DNA of 22,524 nucleotides, taken from NCBI GenBank assembly GCA_013298325.1, contig JAAFHJ010000022.1, positions 1 to 22,524 on the forward strand, written 5' to 3'. Below the pieces are notes generated by a model, which made no database searches, was not told the DNA's origin, and was given only the letters and a program-made list of their open reading frames with translations. Positions 16,735-22,524 of the stretch are shown piece after piece (positions within the stretch are counted from its first letter, which is position 1; every line of letters starts with the position of its first letter). The position numbers were made by a program, and so were the translations under genes. The DNA is from Myxococcales bacterium (GTDB taxonomy: Bacteria; Myxococcota_A; Polyangia; Polyangiales; Polyangiaceae).

Positions 16735-18445
16735 GGTCGCCACGGCGACGAATTCGAGCGCAGATGTTCGTTTCAAAGACGACTCTCGCCTGGGGCTCGG
16801 CGAAGAGACCCTTGTCGTGATCCTCGGCGGCGCGGAAAACAAATACTCACACGCCGTCCCGGACACCACTCTCGTCTTCGGCACTCTCCGTGCGCGTCTC
16901 GGCGCTGCCGCGAAGCCTCAGTCGGTCTCGACGGAAGCGGCGAAGATTTCCGTCGCCGGCGAGACGCAGGTCAAGGTCGACGCGGCCAAGACGGCGATCG
17001 TTTCGAACTACCGAGGGAAGGCCTCGGTGACCGCGCAGAAGAAGACGGTCGCAATTCCTGAAAATTACGGCTCAAAAGCAGAAAAGGGGAAGGCGCCGAC
17101 AACGCCGAAGCCGCTTCCGGCGGTGCCGACGTTCGTTCACTCCCCGCCGTCCCTCGTGCTCGCTCCGACGATCAACGGCGCGCCGAGCGGGCTCTTGACG
17201 GCAGCGCTTACGAAGGAGGCGACCCCGCTCGTTCATCATGTGCAAGTTGCACGCGATGCGGCGTTCACCGACCTCGTCGCCGACGTCAAGGTGCCTGCGG
17301 GGACCGAATCTTTCGCGATTCCGGTCGCGGAAACGGGCGACGTCTATGTGCGTGCTTCGGCGATCGACAGTGAAGGCTTCGAAGGGGCCTTTCAGTCGCC
17401 AAAGACGGTGAGCGTGGTCCCCGTCGACGAACAGAAAGGGGCCTTCGGCCAGCGACAAGTCCGCGTTGTCGGGGCGTTCTGCAGCGTCGACGGAGGTCCC
17501 GTCGTCCCCGGAGAAAAAGTCCCCGCCGTCGACGCGAGCAAGAAGCACGTCGTTCGCTGCGGCAAGGCGAGCGACGGCTCCGACGGCGTCCCGCTCGTTC
17601 TCGAGGCACTTCCGGCGCAGCCGTTCCGCATCGACGTGCTCTCCACGACCTCGGCGTCCCCTGCCGCCGGTCAATGGGTGCAAATCAAGCTTACCGCCCC
17701 CGACGGTGCGCCGATCGCGGGTCGTTCGCTCCGCATCGCCCCGTCGGACCCGGCCGTTCGCCTCGGGCGAGTCGACGGGCAAGGGGAGGGGGTCTACGCG
17801 ATCTACGCAGACGCCTCGGCGGCGAAGTCCCCATACACACTCGCGATTGCGCTCGGGGATGAAGCTCCGACGCAAACAGGGCCGCTTGCGCCGCCGGCCC
17901 CCAAGGCGGTAGCGGCGACGACCGGCCCGACGCGAGACTCCACCATCTACGGGGAGTTGGGCGTCGGTCTCGACACCAACGTCACCGCGCGCTTCTTCGG
18001 GGGGCTCGGCTACCTCGTCCCCGTCGGCACGAAGAACACGTTCTCTGCCGGCGCCCGCATCGGCGTTGACGCCTCGACCGGCTCTAAAGATGCGGGACTC
18101 GTCTTCAACAACGCCCCCGTCACCGTGACCGCCCACGAAGAGCTCGCGCTCGCTTTCCCGTTTGCGCTCCGCTTTGGGGATAAAAATTCAGCGGTTGTCC
18201 CCTACATCAGCGCGGCGCCGACCGTCGCCTTCCAGACGAGTCGCTTCAGCTCTTCGGCGGGTGCGACGAAGGGGAATGCCATCCTGGCCGGCGGCGAAGG
18301 GGCGTTCGGCGTCGCCCTCGGCGCAGGTCCGGGGACGTTCTTCGGTGAGGTCGGCTTCCGGGCGCAGACCGACGTGAATCACGAAGTCGGCGTTATCGTG
18401 CCGCGGGCCGGCTTTCTGACGCTCGGCTACCGACTCGGTCGCTGA
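16729..18445 (+). pseudogene. LysM/FecR envelope protein, 3' part: FecR, Ig/FN3-like and outer-membrane barrel
   Basis: This part continues the LysM gene in the +1 frame. The first available start codon in this frame is a GTG at 16817, but homologous-looking sequence begins near 16729, before it, so the two parts were one gene of about 693 residues. In order: the rest of the FecR-like domain (SSADVRFKDDSRLGLGEETLVVILGG to TLVFGTLRARLG), a Lys/Ala-rich linker, an FN3-like domain (HHVQVARDAAFTDLVADVKV to GDVYVRASAIDSEGFEG), an Ig-like domain with two Cys, a Pro/Ala linker, and about 170 residues of alternating strands ending FLTLGYRLGR. That end resembles an outer-membrane beta-barrel. The full protein would join LysM and the outer membrane, a plausible envelope sensor or tether for the coupled cyclase and kinase. 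A terminator follows the stop. Confidence 0.82.
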
Positions 18446-18469
18446 CCGAAGCTTGCGGATCCCAAAAGG

Positions 18470-18503
18470 AAGCCCGCTTCTCGCGAGAGAAGCGGGCTTT
18501 CTT
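18470..18503. terminator. Bidirectional terminator between LysM/FecR gene and glnA
   Basis: AAGCCCGCTTCTC (18470-18482) pairs perfectly over 13 bases with GAGAAGCGGGCTT (18487-18499), closed by a GCGA loop of the stable GNRA class. TTCTT follows on the plus strand and an A-rich flank (CCCAAAAGG) serves the minus strand. It lies between two convergent genes. Confidence 0.92.
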
Positions 18504-18520
18504 GCATGAAACTGCCGGTT

Positions 18521-19886
18521 TCAGATGTCGTAGTAAAGGAAGAACTCGTGGGGCGTCGGCCGCATACGGACCGGGTTCAGTTCCTTATTCTTCTTGAAGT
18601 CGAGCCACTCTTCGAGGACGTCTTTGGTGAAAACGTCGCCGCGGAGCAGGTAGTCGTGGTCCGCTTCAATTGCCGAAAGGGCCTCTTCAAGACTACCCGG
18701 CATGTGGGGAACTTGCGCAAGTTCCTCGGGGGCGAGGGCGTACAAGCCCTGCCATCATCATCGCCGAGAAGGCGAGGTACGGGTTGCAGCTCGGATCGGG
18801 GAAGCGCACTTCGATGCGGCGGGTCTTCGGCGAAGGGCCGGTGATCGGAATTCGGATGGAAGCCGAGCGGTTACGGCTCGAGTAGGCGAGGTTGACCGGA
18901 GCTTCGTAGCCGGGGACCAATCGGCGGTAGCTGTTGGTCGTCGGGTTTGTGAGTGCCGCCAGCGACTTCGCGTGCTTGAGGATGCCGCCAATGTAGTGGA
19001 GCGCCATTTCGGAAAGACCGGCGTAGCCATCGCCACCGAAGAGCGGCTTGCCGTCCTTCCAGAGCGACTGGTGGCAGTGCATACCGGAGCCGTTGTCGCC
19101 AAAGAGCGGCTTCGGCATAAACGTCACCGACTTGTTGTTCTTTCGGGCGACGTTCTTGATGACGTACTTGAACCACATCAACTGATCGGCGCACGGCAGA
19201 AGTCGATTGAACTTCATGCCGATTTCGCACTGACCACCGGTCGCCACTTCGTGGTGGCCGATCTCCACTTCGATGCCCGATGCCTGGAGGGCGAGCATCA
19301 TTTCCATGCGGAGGTTCGCGAGGGTGTCGGTCGGCGGAACGGGGAAGTAGCCTTCCTTCGGGCGCGTCTTATAGCCGAGGTTCGGCCCCTCATCGCGGCC
19401 CGAGTTCCACCATCCTTCCGAACTGTCGAGCTGGTAAAAACCGGCGTTGGGGCGGCTGTGATCGAAGCGCACGTCGTCGAAGACGAAGAACTCCGCTTCC
19501 GGACCCATAAATGCCGTGTCGGCGATCCCCGTCTGCTTCAGGTACGCCTCGGCTTTGCGCGCAATGTGGCGCGGGTCGCGGCTGTACGGCTGCTTCGTGA
19601 TGGGATCGAAGATCGAGCAGACGAGCGAGAGCGTCGGATAGGCGAAGAAGGGGTCGATCTTTGCCGACGATGCGTCGGGGATCATCACCATGTCGGAGGC
19701 GTTGATCGGCTGCCAACCGCGGATCGATGATCCGTCGAAGGCGAGTCCGTCCTCAAAAAGCGCTGCATCGAGGCGCCACGCCGGAATCGTGGTGTGCTGC
19801 CAGACGCCCGGCAGATCGATGAACTTCAAATCGATAAACTGGACGTTATGCTTCTTCGCAAGTTCAAGCACTTCGGAGACGTTCAT
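18521..19886 (-). pseudogene. glnA: Glutamine synthetase type I, frame broken by an internal deletion
   Basis: GlnA makes glutamine from glutamate, ammonia and ATP. From ATG 19886 (Shine-Dalgarno GAGGAAA, 8 bases upstream) the protein matches GSI: DGSSIRGWQ, metal-site FMGPEAEFFVFD, NGSGMHCHQSLW, and NSYRRLVPGYEAPVNLAYSSRNRSASIRIP. It is normal up to NPYLAFSAMMMAGL, then runs into 17 foreign residues and stops near 18693. The true C terminus, LYALAPEELAQVP to EFFLYYDI, is in another frame and ends at 18521. Compared with the family, the stretch after AGL (usually DGIQNKIDPGDPxDKD) is absent, about 50 bases. The adenylylation tyrosine (Tyr397 in E. coli) is the Y of LYALAPEE just after the junction. 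As read, the product lacks its last 75 residues. Real deletion or assembly error is undecided. Confidence 0.93.
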
Positions 19887-20005
19887 GGTGCCAATTTCCT
19901 CGTGATGGGGACGCTTATTCCCCCCTCGTTTGGGCGGGACTTTGCGTATTTTCGTGAATTTGAGATGAAATTTGCTGCTTGGAACCAGCGAATTCCGGGG
20001 AGGTT

Positions 20006-20344
20006 CTAGATGGCGTCGAGTCCACGTTCGCCGGTACGGATTCGGACCGCCTCGTCGATCGAGCTGACGAAGATCTTTCCGTCGCCGATGCGGCCGGTCT
20101 TTGCGCTCTTTTCGATGGCGTCGAGCACGTCGTTGACCTGCGCTTCGGGGACGACGATTTCGAGCTTCACTTTCGGAACAAAGTCGACCACATAGGCCGA
20201 GCCGCGGTAGACTTCTTTCTTTCCGCCGGTGCGGCCGAAGCCCTTGACCTCGGTGACCGTCATGCCGCTGATTCCGACTTCGGCCAGCGCGTCCTTTACT
20301 TCATCGAGCTTGAACGGCTTGATGATCGCCTCGACCTTCTTCAT
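20006..20344 (-). CDS. glnB: Nitrogen regulatory protein P-II
   Basis: P-II proteins are trimers that sense 2-oxoglutarate, ATP/ADP and glutamine and control glutamine synthetase and nitrogen transcription. From ATG 20344 the length is 112 residues, exactly the family size; ATG 20350 would add two. The N terminus MKKVEAIIKPFKLDEVKDAL is typical. The T-loop keeps Y51 in YRGSAYVVDF, the tyrosine uridylylated by GlnD. The C-terminal GDGKIFV and RIRTGERG motifs are present. The T-loop lead-in GRTGGKKEVYRG differs slightly from the enterobacterial form. glnA lies 119 bases downstream on the same strand, the common glnB-glnA arrangement. The gene diverges from a PLP enzyme with about 60 bases between. 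Confidence 0.97.
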   Translation of the reverse strand: MKKVEAIIKPFKLDEVKDALAEVGISGMTVTEVKGFGRTGGKKEVYRGSAYVVDFVPKVKLEIVVPEAQVNDVLDAIEKSAKTGRIGDGKIFVSSIDEAVRIRTGERGLDAI

Positions 20345-20396
20345 CGTCATGGCGGCCGCACTTAGCCGGCTCCACGTTTCCGACAGGTTTCCAGCG

Positions 20397-20410
20397 AGCA
20401 ACAACGTGCC
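20397..20410 (-). promoter_or_regulatory. Possible sigma54-like promoter for glnB
   Basis: On the minus strand the bases read GGCACGTTGTTGCT, close to the sigma54 elements GGCACG and TTGC, about 50 bases upstream of the glnB start. However, GG and GC are separated by 9 bases instead of the strict 10, and the sequence overlaps the divergent gene's GTG start. Nitrogen genes are often sigma54-controlled, which makes the location attractive, but the evidence is weak. Confidence 0.2.
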
Positions 20411-21395
20411 TTTGCCTCTCGGTCAGTTCCCCACTCGCGTTACCGATGCCGGTGGCCTCCGCGTCAAGCGCGACGATGAGGCGAATCTTGGCGGCTACGG
20501 TGGGAACAAAGTCCGTAAGCTTGCGTATCTTCTTGAAGATGCGCGGGCCCGCGGCCTCCGTCGACTCGTCACACTCGGCGCAGCCGGCAGCCATCATGTC
20601 CTGGCAACCGCCTACTATGGTCGTCGGGAGGGTTTTGAGGTCGCCGCTGTCCTCGTTCCCCAACCGCGGACCGACCACGTCGTGGAGACGCTGCGCGCCA
20701 CGCTTGCGCAGGGGGCGCTTATTACGCCGGCTCGCTTCGGGTGGGCGGGCGTTCCGCTCCAGGTCGCGACGTTGCTCGCGCGCCCGCGCACCGGCCTTAT
20801 CGCCACCGGCGGCTCAAGCCCGCTCGGTACCCGCGGCTACGTCGACGCCGCCGCCGAAATTGCAGGGGAAGACCCCTCCGAGATCGTCTGTGCGCTCGGC
20901 TCGGGAGGGACCGCCGCGGGGCTTGCCATCGGCGCCGTCCTCCAGGGGCTTGCATGCACTGTGCATGGAGTTCTCGTCGCCGACCCGAAGAGCGTCGTCC
21001 CCTGGCTTACGCGTCGACTCGTCGAGAGAACGGCGCGGCTCGTCGACCCACGCTCGCGAACGCTCGCCCGCGAAGCGCTGAAAAAACTGGTGATTGTCAC
21101 CGACGAGTTGGGCCGCGGCTATGGCTATTCGACGGCGCGGGGCGACGCCGCCACGGAACGCGCCGCCGTCGCCGGGATCGCTCTTGATGGGACGTACACC
21201 GCAAAGGCGTACGCGTATGCGGAGGATCGCGTTCGCCGCGCAGGTGCCACCGCGCGGCCGGTCCTTTACTGGCACACGCTCTCGTCGTCCCCTCGTGACG
21301 CGCTTATCTCCGCCGGATCGGAGAACGCGTTCGTTGGCGATCCCGCTACGGGCAACGTCGCCGACATCTATGCCGCCCTCCTACCGAGTGCGTGA
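20406..21395 (+). CDS. PLP-dependent enzyme of the D-cysteine desulfhydrase / ACC deaminase family
   Basis: This is a fold-type II PLP enzyme of 329 residues. The likely Schiff-base lysine is K35 in GGYGGNKVRKL, the signature of D-cysteine desulfhydrase and 1-aminocyclopropane-1-carboxylate deaminase. A GAAGSHH segment (about 59-64) sits where the substrate/PLP loop lies, GSGGTAAGLAIG binds the cofactor phosphate, and YWHTLSSSPRDALI forms the C-terminal active-site side. The preferred start is GTG 20406 (PLPLGQFPTRV follows); the longer open frame upstream would run through glnB. The exact substrate cannot be told from sequence alone: D-cysteine breakdown to pyruvate, ammonia and sulfide is the commoner activity in this group. 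The gene diverges from glnB and appears monocistronic. An ammonia-releasing role beside nitrogen genes is only a suggestion. Confidence 0.88.
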   Translation: MPLPLGQFPTRVTDAGGLRVKRDDEANLGGYGGNKVRKLAYLLEDARARGLRRLVTLGAAGSHHVLATAYYGRREGFEVAAVLVPQPRTDHVVETLRATLAQGALITPARFGWAGVPLQVATLLARPRTGLIATGGSSPLGTRGYVDAAAEIAGEDPSEIVCALGSGGTAAGLAIGAVLQGLACTVHGVLVADPKSVVPWLTRRLVERTARLVDPRSRTLAREALKKLVIVTDELGRGYGYSTARGDAATERAAVAGIALDGTYTAKAYAYAEDRVRRAGATARPVLYWHTLSSSPRDALISAGSENAFVGDPATGNVADIYAALLPSA

Positions 21396-21470
21396 ACTTG
21401 CGACCTATTGTCGCGTCTGCACGATAACGTTGCGCATCGGTCTGTCGGATGGCGATAGCTTTGGCAGTGG

Positions 21471-21526
21471 CCTCAATCGTCGATGCGATTCCGCATCGGG
21501 TTGAGGAGCGGCGGACCGTTCTGGTC
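21471..21526 (+). promoter_or_regulatory. Two consecutive hairpins in the intergenic region
   Basis: CCTCAATC (21471-21478) pairs with GGTTGAGG (21499-21506), including one wobble. Inside it, CGATGCG (21481-21487) pairs with CGCATCG (21492-21498) around ATTC, leaving a two-base bulge. Directly after, CGGACC (21512-21517) and GGTCCG (21523-21528) form a second hairpin. There is no U-run, so a classical terminator is unlikely. It may be a structured 3' end, a 5' leader of the next gene, or a small RNA. The rest of 21396-21550 shows nothing. Confidence 0.4.
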
Positions 21527-21550
21527 CGTTGAAGCTAGTTTGCAGGGGAG

Positions 21551-22000
21551 ATGGAGGGGGCTTTGGATCACCGTTCTTCCGCCAAAGATTCGCGGGCTTT
21601 GTCCGACGACACCCGGGGGCTCGCCGAGAGGACTGAATCGTCCCAGACGCGACCGACTGAGCGTCCGTCGGCGCCGCGGCTCCCGCATGTCCCGTGGACC
21701 GCGAGCGGCGAGGCCGTTCGCATTCAAGAAGTGCGAGCGACCGATCCGGCGTCTCGCCGGGCGGAGACAAACGCGTCCCACGAGCGCGCGACGCCCAAAG
21801 TTCCCGCGTTTGACCACGAGCTTTTTGAAGGGGTCGTCCCCGAAGTTCCCCGAATTCCACGAATGACACCGCCGCCCCAGTCGGGAATCGTCGCCACCGT
21901 CACGGCGCGGCTCTCGCGAACTGCCGATGCCCCTCTGCGCGCAGTCCGCGAAGAAATGCGCGTATCGCGACGGGACCCGCGCGCAGAAGAAGACGACTGA
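21551..22000 (+). CDS. Hypothetical disordered protein, 149 residues
   Basis: I do not recognise this gene. The frame keeps the G/C third-position bias of its neighbours, ends at TGA 21998-22000 and is followed by a terminator, which supports a real gene. The product is rich in Arg, Pro, Ser and Glu, lacks a signal peptide and membrane segment, and looks unfolded apart from a short conserved-looking middle (VPAFDHELFEGVVPEVPRIPRM) that might be a peptide-binding element. The start is uncertain: ATG 21551 has a GGGG run almost touching it, and a TTG at 21563 is an alternative. An antisense open frame over 21473-22162 exists but is cut by the terminator and has poorer codon use. Confidence 0.6.
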   Translation: MEGALDHRSSAKDSRALSDDTRGLAERTESSQTRPTERPSAPRLPHVPWTASGEAVRIQEVRATDPASRRAETNASHERATPKVPAFDHELFEGVVPEVPRIPRMTPPPQSGIVATVTARLSRTADAPLRAVREEMRVSRRDPRAEEDD

Positions 22001-22022
22001 AATACCGCCCTTCAGGCAAAGA

Positions 22023-22058
22023 AAAACCGGCGCACCTCGAAAGGGCGCCGGTTTTCTT
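22023..22058. terminator. Bidirectional terminator between hypothetical gene and acs
   Basis: AAAACCGGCGC (22023-22033) pairs perfectly with GCGCCGGTTTT (22045-22055) around an 11-base loop. T residues follow on the plus strand and A residues precede it, so it works in both directions for the two convergent genes ending at 22000 and 22074. Confidence 0.92.
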
Positions 22059-22073
22059 GCAAGCGGAAGATGC

Positions 22074-22524
22074 TTAGTCTTCTGCTTGCAACTTCGCGAG
22101 AACACCGAGGTCTTCGAGGGTCGACGTGTCTTGATTGGCCCGCACCACGCCCGCAGCCACATCCTTCAACAGACGTCGCATGATTTTCCCGCTGCGCGTC
22201 TTCGGAAGCGCATCGGTGAAGCGAATTTCGTCGGGCCGCGCGAACTTTCCAATCTCGCGATCGATGTGCGCGGCGAGCTCGTTCTTCAAGACGGGGCCGG
22301 CCTGCTTCCCTTCCTTCAAGGTCACGAAGACGACGAGCGCCTGCCCCTTCATCTCATCCGGTCGACCGACGGCCGCCGCCTCCGCCACGGCGCTGTGGCT
22401 CACCAAGGCGCTTTCGATTTCGGCGGTACCGATGCGGTGTCCGGAAACGTTGAGGACGTGTCAATACGTCCAGTGACCCAGAAGTAGCCGTCTTCGTCGC
22501 GACGGGCGCCGTCGCCGGTGAAGT
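22074..22524 (-). pseudogene. acs: Acetyl-CoA synthetase, C-terminal part (start outside window; frameshift near 22459)
   Basis: Acs activates acetate to acetyl-CoA through acetyl-AMP. Only about 150 C-terminal residues lie in the window. Reading from the window edge on the minus strand gives FTGDGARRDEDGYFWVTGRID, the conserved ATP/AMP-binding end of the N domain. The hinge GRIDDVLNVSGHRIGTAEIE is then interrupted: one base appears missing between 22459 and 22460 (GAC-AC-GTC where GAC-GAC-GTC is expected). The family sequence resumes in another frame (VSHSAVAEAAAVGRPDEMKGQALVVFV) and ends normally after PKTRSGKIMRRLL, whose GK lysine is the catalytic, acetylation-regulated residue in this family. 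The stop is TAA at 22074. A sequencing error is a simple explanation of the shift. Confidence 0.9.

Noticed and set aside
19887..19894. TTGGCACC just upstream of the glnA start as a sigma54 -24 box
   Set aside because: No TTGC at the proper distance, and it would place the transcript start inside the coding sequence.
21473..22162. Minus-strand open frame of 229 codons
   Set aside because: It crosses the terminator at 22023-22055 and part of acs, and its composition is atypical.

Overview
The window is chromosomal DNA from a GC-rich bacterium, most likely a myxobacterium (Myxococcota, Polyangia-like). The grounds are indirect: secreted proteins with Asp-Ala-Gly linkers, an FHA-domain sigma54 activator, a Ser/Thr kinase, a class III cyclase and a LysM-FecR-barrel envelope protein standing together, and strong G/C third-position bias. 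No rRNA, tRNA, CRISPR array, insertion sequence or phage gene was seen.

Layout. Positions 1-3498 (+) hold the end of one beta-propeller-like secreted protein and a complete larger relative, followed by mutS (3518-6214, +). Convergent to mutS, its stop codon overlapping theirs, is a compact threonine operon on the minus strand: thrA (aspartokinase/homoserine dehydrogenase), thrB and thrC (11008 down to 6211). A small Tat-dependent HiPIP lipoprotein (11084-11392, +) diverges from thrA and ends at a strong bidirectional terminator. An FHA/AAA+/Fis sigma54 activator (12875-11469, -) diverges from a three-gene, translationally coupled signalling unit (+): membrane adenylate cyclase, Ser/Thr kinase with a degenerate receiver-like tail, and a LysM-FecR-beta-barrel protein (13167-18445). 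A convergent terminator separates this from a nitrogen pair on the minus strand, glnB (P-II) then glnA (glutamine synthetase I). A PLP enzyme of the D-cysteine desulfhydrase/ACC deaminase group diverges from glnB. Then come a structured intergenic stretch, a disordered hypothetical protein, a terminator, and the 3' end of acs (acetyl-CoA synthetase, -).

How it fits together. The left half is housekeeping: mismatch repair and aspartate-to-threonine synthesis. The centre is the most interesting part: a cyclase, a kinase and an envelope sensor-like protein made from one message through ATGA overlaps, next to a divergent FHA-type activator that could read phosphothreonine. That link is inference. 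The right part handles nitrogen status and acetate activation.

A caution. Three genes in the last 6 kb carry frame-breaking lesions: the LysM-FecR gene near 16711-16725, glnA near 18745 (about 50 bases missing), and acs near 22459. The rest of the window shows none. They may be real, or they may mark a poorly polished assembly, and raw reads would decide.
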